Shown: one piece after another, positions 9,710-21,495 of the stretch
Numbering within the stretch: the first letter of the stretch is position 1
Layout of the letters: each line of letters starts with the position of its first letter
Source: Sebastes aleutianus
Taxonomy: Eukaryota; Chordata; Actinopteri; Perciformes; Sebastidae
Assembly: GCA_916700875.1 (NCBI GenBank)
Contig: CAKAKS010000031.1
Coordinates: 18,807,880-18,871,879 of the forward strand
Direction: 5' to 3'
DNA length: 64,000 nt
Notes under the pieces: generated by a model
Database searches by the model: none
What the model saw: only the letters and a program-made list of their open reading frames with translations
Told to the model about the DNA's origin: nothing
Translations under genes and position numbers: made by a program

Positions 9710-12700
9710 ATGATGTCCGTAAGTTGTGTGTTTGTATGTCAGACAGTGTGTGGGAACATGTTATATGCACTACAGCGAGCACACCATAATAAACAAAGAG
9801 GAACATAATGCATGCTTATAAGTTGTTGATCCACAGAGACAATGCATCCAGTTTTGACTCTAACTACTTGTCACAGCTTGCAAAAGACATGCAAAAGGTG
9901 TATTCAACTAGGGTTAGGGTCTGCAACCTGAGGCTCCAGAGCCACATGTGGCTCTTTAGCACCTCTCCAGTGGCTCCCTGTGGATTTATTTATTTTTAAT
10001 TAGTGGAAATGAATAACTGTTTTTTTTGTTTACATTTTCAATTGTATTTATCATTGTTGTAGGTCTAATGGTACGAGGGACTATGAGGGCCACATTGAGG
10101 AAAGAAAAAAAAAATCTAAGATTTTGAGAATAAAGTCATAATATTATGAGAATAAAGTCATAATAGTATGAGAATAAAGTCATAGGTTTACGAGAATAAA
10201 GTCATAATATAAAGTAGTAATTTTATGTGTTATTTTCTTTTTTTTTTCTCGTAAAGTTACGACTTTTTTCTTGTAATATTCCGACTTTTTTTCTCGTAAA
10301 GTTATGACTTTATTCTCGTAACATTACGACTTTATTCTCGTAACATTACGACTTTTTTTTCTCGTTAAATTATTACTTTATTCTCGTAATATTATGACTT
10401 TTTTTCTCGTAAAGTTACGACTTTTTCTCGTAATATTATGACTTTATTCTTGTAATATTATGACTTTATTCTCGTAATATTACAACTTTTTTCTCGTAAA
10501 GTTATGACTTTAACCTATAACATGGCAATGCTCATATTATCACAATATGATTCCACTGAAAAATCAATATCTGGTAATATGGAAGCTATTGCCCTGCCCT
10601 ACAAATGTGCTTCACAGTATTGCTTGGCTTTTTCCAAACCATAGGTTTTTTATTTTATTTTATAATGTGTTTTTCCTTCCTGTCAGGCAGCCATAAATGT
10701 CAGTACAGTATGATAGAGTCAGTTAGCAGACACTGTATTTGCACGCAGTCACATCACTTTGATAAAAATAAGCAAAATATGATTTTCTTTTTCACTTTTG
10801 ATGATTTCATTATTATGTTTATCTTTCTTTTTAGGCGGGGGATTGAGCCACAACACCAGAAAAACAATGTTTCATCTTGGCTACTATATTTTATGGTTGT
10901 AATGACAATTAAATTCAACTTATATACTTCTTATCTACTATACTACTATCTTTACTACTGACATGAATGGTGACCAACAGCTGCCTGGCAGATTGGGAAA
11001 AAAAAATAATCTCAAAAGTTATGGCATGCGCTTGGAAAAATGCTCGGCATGTATGTAAAAGTACATGTGGGCTACAGCGTGCCAACGCAATTCCTTGGAA
11101 AGTGTACTGAAGGTGTTTGTGGTAGAAACACTACTTTCACTCTCTGTTTGCAATCTCAACATTCATCTGGCAAACAAAACAAATATCTGGTTTTCTCAGG
11201 CGACCTGAAAGATAAGCTCACAATGATCACTGTGCCTGTCCTCGAGTTGGATTGTTGACTCAAGTCGTCTATATTTGACTCTCTCTGTGATGAGTTCATG
11301 CTTCCTCAAAATACTTCTGTCCTCTCTATCACTATTACAGTACTTTGACACTGTTTATAGACTTGTTGCTTTGACCTTTCACTATATTTAATTATGCATG
11401 TTTGTCTCTATTTCAGTAAGACAAGTTGACATAAAAATAATTTGATTTTAGAGGTTGATAAAACCAAAAATGACAGCGAGTTAATAAGTCTCATTATTGT
11501 GCAGAACCACTTTTTTTGATCTTGTCCTGCTGACACATCAGAGCCAAACAAATAATATTTTTGCGGGGTTGGTCATCATTTCTAATTTTAACATTGTACT
11601 CACTAAGTCGGTTGTTGAGATTTGGGAACATGGTGACATCACTAAAAAGAAGTCTGACAGGGCAAGAAACTTGAGCGGTTACACAATCAGACAGGTATCT
11701 TGTTCTGCCAGACGTAGTTGGAGAACAAATAAAAGGAGAATGGTGCAATCATAACCAGTATAGACATACATCGCAGTTTAAACACCGACTTCCTGGCGCA
11801 TTACAAGTGCACTCACTATTGGCTTTTACCTCCATGTGAATTGGCTTCGATAATCTGGCTAAACTGTTGTTGGTTTTTTTTACAGCCTGAGTCTGATCAT
11901 TTCACTGCTCGTGTTTGTAGACTTTGGTGTGGTGACGTAACCGACTTTTCAGAGCAGCAATTAATGTGGTCAGTTAGTACAATGTTATCATAAGGTTCAT
12001 CCTGTTTACATGATGCACCTCAAACCTCTAAACCACACGGATGCCTCTCAAGCTTTGGGTTTTTTGTTTTTTTTGTTTCACATGACAGGAAGAGACAACA
12101 TGTATTGCACAGTAGCATATCATGGACTAAAACTGCAAAAAAAAAAAATATATATTAGAAAACTAGAGAAATGCCCATCACATTTTCTCAGAGCCCAAGG
12201 TGTAGAGATGTTCCTATACCTTTTTTGTCCCACCTGATACTGATTATGATACCTAAACACGGTATCTGCTGATACCGAGTACCGATCCGATACCAGCGTG
12301 ATAAAAATATATATGTATATAGTTATTATTATTATTTAACAGTAGAGATGCACCGATACCGGATCGAATATAGGGCCGATACTGACTCAAATAGCTGGAT
12401 CGGGTATTGGTGACAATGGGGCCGATCTATTCAATTCTATGTTTGTATAAAATGTACATTATACTGTAACTTTTAAGTTTTGACCAACTTGTTGCTGCAT
12501 TAAAAAGGTTTACACTTGAATTGTAATTCCTGTTAATTTGGGAGATTCTTTACCAAGTTGCTCCTGTACAATTTATTATTTATTACAATTTGGTAAAATT
12601 TAATCTATGTATTTATTCCTCACATTTTATTTTACAAAGTTAGGAAAACAATGTTTAAGTCAAGCCTGGTCCAGTACACTGGTATCGGATCGGTCCTCGG

Positions 12701-15700
12701 TATCGGGCGGTACCCAAAGCCCAGGTATCGCTATCGGTATCGGGACTGAAAAAGTAAAATCGGTGCATCCTTATTTGACAGCTGTGACAAACTACCTGCA
12801 ATCAGTTCTTCTTCACTGCTCTAAAACAGTAGTTGCCAGCGGCAGCCATGACTCATCCAGGACGACAGCACAGTGAAAGCTACTGTTTTGGAGCGGCAAA
12901 GAAGAACTGATTTCCGGTTAAACGAGTTTGATTTTTTTTCTGAGTTAATAAATTATGGTATTGGATCGGTGCATAGACTGGCCGGAAATGCGTCCGATAC
13001 TGGTATTTGTATTGGAACAACTCTACCAAGGTGATATCTTTAAATAGCTTGTTTTGTTCAACCAAAAGTCTAAAACCTCAAAGATATACATTTTACTATG
13101 ATGTAAAAGAGAAAAAATCCTCACATTGAGAAGCTCAAACCAGAGGATGCTTGGCCTTATGCCTGATACATGATTAATGGATTATTACTAGAGTTGTTGT
13201 TACATATTTGGTTTATTGATTAATTTATAAATAAATAAAAAAGAATAATGAATGGACGTGGAACATGGAGGTTGTAGGTTCTGTGTAGCTGTAACCTTTA
13301 CCAGTGTGCTGCTGGTGAGAGAAATGTCATGCCAGGACAGGTGGTGACTTAGCAGGGAAGAGCCTGGCAGGGACCGGGCAGCAGACTGAGTAACAGACCC
13401 ACACAAACAGTACATTCCTCTGTCCGTCACACGTCGACGGCAGCATGGCAGAACAGAGTGTGCTTTTGTGGGACAATGCTTCCTGTAATTGTGGGGCTAG
13501 ATCAGCTGAATAGGTATTTGTTCGGAACAACGTAAATTAAATTTTTTTAGTTTAAGGAATCCCAAAAATGATATGTAGAACAGAGGAGGTTTTGAGTCTG
13601 GCATAATACATAGAAAGTATGGAGATAATTCTGCATGCACATAGTATGAATATCCCACAATACAAGTTTAGAAACAGAAGGAGTAGAACGCCACTTCTCC
13701 CAGGCTTGTTTGGTTTTTCTTCAGTTTCACATTATGGAAGTATGTCTTTATATTTTTTTCATGCATATATTATACTGTTCTTTATTGATCCATGGTGTTT
13801 ATTATCTGCCTTTGTTTTATTCTGAAATGCAAATATTTTTGTTTAAAAGTATGTGTTATTACAGAGTGTCTATTTGCACCCGAGTGAGAGTAGTCACACG
13901 GCAGCTATTCGGCTACACCCGGCCAAGTTGAATATACTTTTAGTCATATAAAGAGCGACAAAGACTGCACATGGACCAGGTTGTGGTGGATCAGTGGGTC
14001 AAACTCAGGACTAGGCTTGGGTTGAGTCCAGTGAGAAGCTTATTTTTACACTTAGAAGTGACGAAATTGAAGGAATCCATTGGTACCAACCATGTCATAC
14101 TAGCCTGTCGCTAAATAACGCTCCAAACGTACGTTAAATTTTGGCAAGGAAAAACTAGCATGGCCATTTTTAAAGGGGTCCCTTGACCTCTGACCTCAAG
14201 ATATGTGAATGAAAATGGGTTCTATGGGTACCCATGAGTCTCACCTTTACAGACATGCCCACTTTATGATAATCACATGCAGTTTGGGGCAAGTCATAGT
14301 CAAGTCAGCACACTGACACACTGAGAGCTGTTGTTACCTGTTGGGCTTGACTTTGCCATGTTATGATTTGAGCATATTTTTTTATGCTAAATGCAGTACC
14401 AGTGAGGGTTGTTAGTTGATTTCCAATTATAAATATAGACATACATTTGCATAAAGTAAGCATATTTGCCCGCTCCCATGTTGTTAAGAGTATTAAATAC
14501 TTGACAAATCTCCCTTTTAAGGTGCATCTTGAACAGATAAAAAATGTGTGTGTGCTTGGATCTGTAATCAAAGACGTCCTGAGTCATTGCACCAGAAAAG
14601 GGAGGAGGAGACTGATCACAGAGAAGTGCAGTAGCTCTCAGTCTTACATGACTGATCTTGGTGGGAAAGAGGCTGAGGTCAGCAGCGTTGTTGTATCACC
14701 TATTCCCTGCTTTCATTATGTTTATGAATTAGAACGGTGCCTTTAAACTTAATCATAACCTACTTTAAGCTCAGCAGTTACCCAGTGAAGCGCACACAGC
14801 CGTTTAGAGGTTTTAATATTTTTCTCATCTTCCTTTTTAGATGACTTTTGGGGTGTCGAGCAGCGTGACGCTGCTGTTTGACTTCTGGGATGTGCACGGT
14901 CCTGCAGGTAAGATGTCACGGAGAGCAGTCGTTCACTCCAGACGAACCTCTCCCAGTACTAATAAATTCTTGGAACCAGTTCATCTGGTTAAAACCTACT
15001 GTGTGTCAATAGACATTAGGAGAAGTTTATATAACGTCTATTTTGTGTATTTTCGTGTATTTTTAATAGGAATGTTCCACTGGAAGTCTATATTTCAGGT
15101 CTGTAAGCTTGAAAGAGGGCTCTGAAAAGTTGGTAGTCTTTTGATTTGTGGAGCGTAGCAGCTGTCATCAGTTTTGGAGTCACATCAGTTAGAGTGGATT
15201 CAAACGTTGACCTGGTTTCATAGTAAAAAATGAACCAGAACATCCATAGAAACGACTCAAGCCACTCCTGCACCATGATCTATAATCGTTTTCACTGTGT
15301 GTTCAGTATTGGAGCCTGACCAATACTGGGATTTTGGAGCTAATAGAGTGCTGCAGGAATGAGTCCTAAAACCCAGAAATGAGTTAGCATTTTAGCACTT
15401 TCAGTTCCCTCGTCAGGAAGTCAATGGGTTTTTTGAATGTTTTTTTTTAGTTAGATGCCTGAAATAAGGTCTGTGGTTAACACAAGCTTAAGAGATTTTA
15501 ACGTTTTGTTCTACGAGATAAAATACATCAATAAATATCCCACTTGTGAATTTTGAAGCTTTTATGTGTCTTTAAAAAGGCGGTTGCTAACAAGTGGTTT
15601 AATGAGACTACTAAACTCGTCCGCCTTTACAGCCTCGCTTTTTACTACTGGTGATTCCGTTCACGCGTCAAAAATCACACAAGTGGTGTTCATTTGTGAA

Positions 15701-18700
15701 GATTATCTTGCTGGACAAAATGTATAAGTATCATAAACGTGTGTTTGCTACAGAGCTTATTTTCTGCAATAATCCAAAACCCAATTTCAAAATCCTATTG
15801 GCTTTTTGTCGAGAGAACCAGGGCAATGCCAACTTCCTGTTTGGCCTACAAAAATATGCCCTGGAGCACTCTATACGAATACATTTGGTTATTAAAGAAT
15901 TGTGACCGAGATGCGGTAATATATTACTGAGCTGTACCTCACTTTGAGGACTATAAACATGATTTTCTATGAAACCATTCTTTCGTCTGACAGACTATGC
16001 CAAACTTCTCAGTGCATCTCTGTTTAATGCTGTGTTAACACACTCGGTTGTAATGGTGATTGTACCATGATAGCTCTTCCTATACATAGTTATAGTTTTC
16101 TGGACTCTGACACAGATTTGAAAAAATGTTGAATGAAAAAATACAACAGGTGTGTATTTTTCCTTATTCTAATTTGATTCTAGACAATGTTTTTAGAAGG
16201 GTTTTTAGACCCAAACATGTATTCAATATGTAGTTTCTGATATATGTGATTGTGATATATGTGATGTGTGAATTTCAATATAACGTACAGTATAGTATGT
16301 ATGATATTTAGAAGTATTACTATGTACTATGTACCTTTTCTATGTACTTTGTTGAATTGTTTTGATGAACCACACCTGCCATCATAGAGTTTGCCTATTG
16401 TGTGCATGATTTACAGATGTATAAACATGGGGTGTGGTTTCCACTGAAGCGTTCTGATCTGACGAAGAGCCAAGTTGGATCGAAATGTACTAATTAATAA
16501 ATTTTTGTGGCATGTAGTAGAGTGCAGGCGTCACACTTGGTTGAGCCTCAATGAAATTAACTAGAATTATTATCAGAAAATAAGTTGTGATTCTTATCTA
16601 ACACGGCAAGAAAGTGTTGAACTATGCCATTAAGGCATTAAAGGTGCATTTGATAACTTTGATAACATTCAGCTACTAGATGTTGCATTCTCCCTCCCCC
16701 GTTCCATTGCATTTACTTCACAACAAGTGGTTGCCAGGCACTTACCGTCTCAGCAATGTATCCGTTTTGTCCACACTAACTGACGACGACCCAGAGACAT
16801 CACGTGATGTCAACGTTGTTTTACTATTGGCTCACAAGCTTTGTTAAAAGTAGGAACCAAACGTCAGATATCTTCTACAGAGATAAACAAAACATTTATT
16901 TTTGGCCCGCCAAAATTTATTTTCACAATCCTAATATTTTTTTTTTCAGGAAGAGCCATACTTTCTAAAAGCCCTGTGGATGTATTATTATTTTTAAATA
17001 TTCGTCTACATAAAAATGTTATCAATAAGACGTTTTAAGAGGGATATTTTATGACACTGAGTTCAACTGTGTGAGTTATTTGTGTGCGTGGCAGAGTTGT
17101 TAAAAATAAGCGGTGAAAAATATATGAAGTAAACTTACTGAAACTAAATAAAAACTATATCCTTTAAGAAAAACTAAATTGAAACGATATTGCCTGGGTA
17201 TAAAACTAATAAAAATAAAATAGAAATGAACGTTAATTCATTTCAGTTTTAGTTTTTTTTAGCTATAATATGTCACTACTGAAAAAAGGAGACGGAATTA
17301 ATTCCCGTCAACTCTCGTGACATTCAACCACAGAAATTGAACAGACTTGTCATTCCAGGAGATGACGCTATGCTGCAATTGCTTCACTAAAGTAGCGTGA
17401 AGAATAAACATTATAGCCATTTCTACACAGTTCTCCAACCATGTATTTTGCATGTATATAGCTACATACTTCTGAGGCATTATACCTGACATTAATAACT
17501 TTTCTGAAAAACTAAAACTAGCAAACACGCTCTGAAAACTTACTAAAACTAAACCAAAATGAAATTGAAAAAGTCAAAACTAAAATAAAATAAAAACTAA
17601 TTGAAAATTCTAAAGCTATTATACCATTGCTGTGTGGTGTATTTGTGTCTCCAGGGATGGTGCTGTCAGTGTTGGTGGTCTTTCTGCTGACGGTCTTCTA
17701 CGAGGTGCTCAAAGTGTGGAGGGTGTGGCTGGAGAGTAAATCTAAGCTGGCTCAGCCTCCGTGTCCGTACACCGCCGCTACATCCTCCCGCAGCGAAAGC
17801 ACATCCGCACTGGAAAGCAGCCCCTCCGAATCCTCGCTGACCCCCATGGAGTCACCCCCTACGGATCCAAACACCAGAAACAGGTCAGGGTCCTTGTGAA
17901 ATACAGTTAGGTTGAAGTAAACATAATCTACAATGTGATAATTTAGTCTTTTCTCATAGATTTTGCTGTAAAATATAAATAATGGATATAAGATAATGCT
18001 ATAAAACATTTTTTTTAAAAATAATTTGGAAGCAGATCAAATGATAATTAGTGCAGTCCTTTAATTTCAAAATTCAATGTCAAAATATTGACATACCATG
18101 TACTTTTTTTTTTAAATCATGACTAACTTTTCTTATTTATTTTTTCTTTTAATGGCAGAAATGGGCTTCCTTAGCAGTCAACATGAAATCCTACATGTAA
18201 AAGCAGTCATAATCTTTGTGCTTTCTTGACCCCGATGAGGCAGTTTGTTTTTTGATAAATCAAACGTGTAGAGTTTAGTGATCTCAGTGAATATTATAGG
18301 TTCGTCATTTGGGTTAAGCTGCACCACAGCAGTAATATCTGAGCTTCGTATCATTCCACCGCGTCCTGTTGTTCCTGTGCGTGGTTTGCTTTGTGATTTT
18401 TATCTGCATCTGCATTCATGCAGAGTTCAGTTTTTCATACACACTAGATACTGGATATGTGAAACTGAACATTGGCCTCCTTTTCTGTTAAATGGTGTCA
18501 AAAGTGTCACCTATCATGCCATAATGATTGAACACAAAAACAATATGTAACTTAAGTCCTTGACTTGCAAAAGCCGTCATCTTGACAGACTGAATTCACA
18601 CTGTTTTACTGAATAAAGTATTGGAGGTAATGATCCTCTCATATAGATGTATTGCACCTGGTGTAACTCATGTATTCCTCTCCTTCATCTGCAGCTGGTT

Positions 18701-18860
18701 GCTGCACGGTATCCAGACAGCCCTCCACATGCTGCAGGTGACTCTGGGCTACATGCTGATGCTGTGTGTCATGTCCTACAACACCTGGATCTTCCTCGGG
18801 GTCATCGCGGGCTCCGTCCTCGGTTATTTCATCTCATTCCCTCTCCTGGGTCGGATCTGA
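9710..18860 (+). CDS. slc31a2: Probable low-affinity copper uptake protein 2 (CTR2), complete
   Basis: Coding exons are 9710-9718, 14841-14907, 17655-17883 and 18695-18860 (stop TGA 18858-18860), predicting 156 residues against 143 in human. Exon 1 encodes only Met-Met-Ser, with a strong CACCATG context and a GTAAGT donor. Exon 2 gives SSVTLLFDFWDVHGPAG, the CTR2 N-terminus, which lacks the long Met-rich ectodomain of CTR1. TM1 is about residues 26-46. A Ser/Pro-rich cytosolic loop follows. TM2 holds the MxxxM copper motif (MLCVM, 18759-18773), then SYNTWIFLGV, and TM3 has GxxxG (GSVLG, 18810-18824). CTR2 works as a trimer in endosomal/lysosomal membranes and influences copper release and CTR1 processing. 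The alternative start is Met at 14841, which would drop only three residues. Confidence 0.95.
10110..10520. repeat. Inverted minisatellite (GAGAATAAAGTCATAATATTA units)
   Basis: The left part (10118-10210) repeats a unit of about 21 bp reading GAGAATAAAGTCATAATA. The right part (about 10240-10520) repeats the reverse complement, GACTTTATTCTCGTAATATT, many times with a GACTTTTTTCTCGTAAAGTT variant. The two arms can pair into a large imperfect hairpin. Confidence 0.85.
12203..13025. mobile_element. hAT-type element with perfect 8-bp target duplication, hosting a second element
   Basis: Ends TAGAGATGTTCCTATAC at 12203 and GTATTGGAACAACTCTA ending at 13025 are inverted repeats. They are flanked by identical 8-bp copies of CCAAGGTG (12195-12202 and 13026-13033), the duplication size made by hAT transposases. 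A 31-bp imperfect subterminal inverted repeat pairs 12802-12832 with 12880-12910. No transposase frame, so non-autonomous. The element at 12340-12770 sits inside it. Confidence 0.85.
12340..12770. mobile_element. Inner hAT-type element nested in 12203-13025
   Basis: Starts CAGTAGAGATGCACCGAT and ends ATCGGTGCATCC, so the termini are inverted, though the right end has lost a few bases. Flanks are TTATTTAA (12332-12339) and TTATTTGA (12771-12778), an 8-bp duplication with one mismatch. Rich in GGTATCGG/CCGATACC motifs. Confidence 0.8.
14045..14548 (-). mobile_element. Truncated copy of the 20048-20773 hAT family
   Basis: Shares, in reverse complement, the AAATGGGTTCTATGGGTACC block, CCCACTTTATGATAATCACATG and AAGGTGCATCTTGAACAGAT with the full copy. 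It stops at AAAAAATGTG, short of the terminal TAGGGCTG. Confidence 0.8.
14908..17654 (+). other. slc31a2 intron 2
   Basis: No coding exon is recognised. About 16645-16800 is a relative of the element at 5277-5526. About 17090-17612 is rich in AAAACTAAAACTAA-type sequence in both halves and forms a dispersed repeat that ends only about 40 bases before exon 3. Between 14908 and 16640 I see nothing interpretable. Confidence 0.6.
17090..17612. repeat. AAAACTAAA-rich dispersed element next to slc31a2 exon 3
   Basis: Both halves carry runs such as ACTGAAACTAAATAAAAACT and AAAACTAAAACTAGC, bracketing a unique-looking middle. The pattern resembles common non-autonomous fish repeats. No target duplication was resolved. 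Confidence 0.5.
17884..18694 (+). other. slc31a2 intron 3
   Basis: AT-rich intron of 811 bp; no exon, repeat family or structured element recognised. Confidence 0.7.
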
Positions 18861-20040
18861 TGGTATGGACAGTTCCGGCAGAGGATGGATTTTTTTCCTT
18901 TTTCACCCCCCCCGAGTTAAAAGGATCTTATGCTCTGGATACTAAATGGGAAACTACTTGATTGACTAATTTCAGCGTGTTTTTTCCTCTGGGCGCAGTT
19001 AATGTTTGTGAAGATTTTTAACACTAGGAGTGCACGAGAGGGGAAGTCCTTGTAAACTGAAGAATGAGCTACACAATACTAAAGGCTGCATTTGCACCAA
19101 ATCAGGCGCTGCGGTGAAAACACCAGTCCTCCCATTCATTTGAATATGGGTAGTGCGTTTAACCTGTAGCTGGGGTGCCAAAAAAAACACAGAGGCCTGC
19201 AGCAAAAAGTTTTGGAGAAGCGCAACCCGACGTCGGCCTGTGGTGGCTAATCACGTAACCAAGCTATAGATCCCAGCCATAGTTTCAACTCATGAGGTCA
19301 CCATTTGTGACGGATGTCGTCAGAAAATGAGCGCTGCTTGTTTAAACTATTATCTTTCTGTTTATTTATCTTAAAATGGATTGGAATTGTCCACAGCAGA
19401 GGTACAACACAACTCAGAGAGGGGAAGTCATGCAAAGCTTGTGGTTGCGTTTGTTTCTGTAATTTGTGTATTGTAGGTTTTCTGGTCTACCATAACAGAC
19501 TTCTCTAGCTACTACACAGTATTTTACTAAACAAGGTGTTTTAACACTACAGATGATCAAAGTGAGAAAAGGAGAGCTTGTTGATAAGACACTGCTACTG
19601 CAGCTTGAAAGTGAAACGCATCCTGAAGACTTTTATGTTTTTGAGTGCTTAAAAAGCAACATTTTGCGAGCAACAACAAAGTATTGCATATTGATTTGCA
19701 GTGTTTTTGAGTTAAACTTAAATCAAACTCACGCTCGGAATTTAGATTCACAGTCAGACGTCATCAGACGGGGCTCAGATTCAGGAACCGAATCATATGA
19801 TTCTAGCTTGTAAACTTCTCTAATCTGTCACCTTGGTTCTCACACGCATGTCAGGGGACGGGGAAAGTCGATCATCTGGTTCTGTGGCAATCATTGACAA
19901 ACCACGAACCCACACAGGAAAGAACCTTGAAATTGACATCTCGGATGTTTTCTGTTGGAGTATGCTCCTCTTCTTTTGAGACGGAGTATTTTTAACTAGT
20001 TTTTACAAGTAATTCCAATAAAATCCTTTTCAAATATGTC
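18861..20040 (+). other. slc31a2: slc31a2 3' UTR
   Basis: Extends from the stop codon to a canonical AATAAA at 20017-20022. Cleavage would fall around 20035-20045, just before the hAT element that starts at 20048. The part near 19080-19240 looks like a fragment of a dispersed repeat. Length of about 1.2 kb is inferred, not observed from transcripts. Confidence 0.6.
20017..20022 (+). terminator. slc31a2: Poly(A) signal of slc31a2
   Basis: AATAAA hexamer, the first canonical one downstream of the slc31a2 stop codon that is not inside a recognisable transposon. Confidence 0.6.
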
Positions 20041-20047
20041 TGATCAC

Positions 20048-20773
20048 TAGGGCTGTCATTCAATTCAAATATTTAATTGTTACTAATCACATGATTGTCC
20101 ATAATTAATCGCAATTAATCGCAAATTAATCACACATTTTTTATCTGTTCGAAATGTACCTTTAAGGGAGATTTGTCAAGTATTTAGTACTCTTATCAAC
20201 ATGGGAGTGGGCAAATACGCTTGCTTTTTGCAAATATATTTATATATTTATTATTGGAAATCAATTAACTACACAAAACAATGACAACTAATGTCAAGAA
20301 ACCCTCACAGGTACTGCATTTAGCATGAAAAATATGCTCAAATCATAACAAACTCAAGCCCAAAAGGCAACAACAGCTGTCAGTGTGTCAGTGCGCTGAC
20401 TTGACTATGACTTACTCCAAAACTGCATGTGATTATCATAAAGTGGGCTTGTCTGTAAAGGGGAGACTCGTGGGTACCCATAGAACCCATTTTCATTCAC
20501 ATATCTTGAGGTCAGAGGTCAAGGGACCCCTTTGAAAATGGCCATGACAGTTTTTCCTCACCAAAATTTTGCAGCGTTATTTATCCTCCTTTGTGACAAG
20601 CTAGCATCACATTTCTTAGGTTTTTTCTAGTTTCATATGATACCAGTATCTTCACTCTAACTTTAAAACTGAGCCCACTGCAACCTAAAAATCTCAAAGT
20701 GCGTTAATGCGTTAAAGAAATTAGTGGCGTTATGAGATAACGTGTTATCATCGCGTTTACTTTGACAGCTCTA
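20048..20773 (+). mobile_element. Full-length non-autonomous hAT element, perfect 8-bp TSD
   Basis: Ends TAGGGCTGTCA and TGACAGCTCTA are inverted. Identical CTGATCAC octamers flank it (20040-20047 and 20774-20781). The interior is 726 bp with no transposase frame. Four other copies in the window (14045-14548, 36262-36986, 44303-44744, 45632-45775) share the TACCCATAGAACCCATTTTC and GAGGTCAGAGGTCAAGGGAC blocks. Confidence 0.9.
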
Positions 20774-20894
20774 CTGATCACTTGAGGTGTTTTACTGTTG
20801 AATATCAATCATTTACTTAGTGATGGTTTTCTGTCACAAGAACTTTGTAGACAAAAATAAAGAATAAAGTTGATGAAATAGTTTTATTCATCCA

Positions 20895-21006
20895 TATTTG
20901 TATATATATATTTATATATATATATTTATATATATATATATATTTATTTATATATATTTTTATATATATATATATATATATATTTAAATATATATATTTA
21001 TATATT

Positions 21007-21044
<38 letters not shown>

Positions 21045-21055
21045 CTGTATATATG
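20895..21055. repeat. (TA)n / TTTATA tract
   Basis: About 160 bp of TATATA and TTTATATA sequence in the slc31a2-niban2 intergenic space. Confidence 0.9.
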
Positions 21056-21495
21056 TATTTCAAGAAGAGAAGAGCACTAAACGTACAGGTTGAGCTGCTC
21101 GCACCAAACAGACAGGCTTTGTAATAAATAAACAGGAGTAGGTGACAGTCAATGATCCCGCCATTAGAAGTAATGGGTCTTATGTATGAATCTAAAGGCA
21201 GCAAACTCAAAATGTGCCTTGGATATAGTGGAAGTAGTCGATTACACAACAGGATACTGAGGAGGAGGAGGAATCGCAACTCACTTTTCAGCATTTTACA
21301 TTAGATTGCATCTTGGCCTGTTTACAGAGTGAAACTCTTTCACCCCTTCGAGTATCGAGACGCTTACATAAAAAAAAAATGTGGTAAAACCTGTACATGT
21401 TCAAAGTTTCCCTTATTTTCATGGAAAGGAACTGATCTGTAAATGCAAATTCATAAGAAGCTTCCTGGAGGACTACGTAGTATGGTGCGAATTAT

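Larger units (their letters stand above)
9719..14840 (+). other. slc31a2 intron 1
   Basis: A 5.1-kb intron separating the 9-nt coding part of exon 1 from exon 2. It holds the inverted minisatellite at 10110-10520, the nested hAT pair at 12203-13025, a piece of a common hAT-type fish repeat at about 13035-13200 and a truncated copy of the 20048-20773 family at about 14045-14548. Around 9920-9965 there is a short stretch (GCTCCAGAGCCACATGTGGC) that resembles the end of another fish hAT element. No coding exon is recognised. Confidence 0.7.

Noticed and set aside
10605..10961. 118-codon plus-strand open frame in slc31a2 intron 1
   Set aside because: Very rich in Phe, Ile and Tyr from AT-rich DNA, with no recognisable motif or splice signals.
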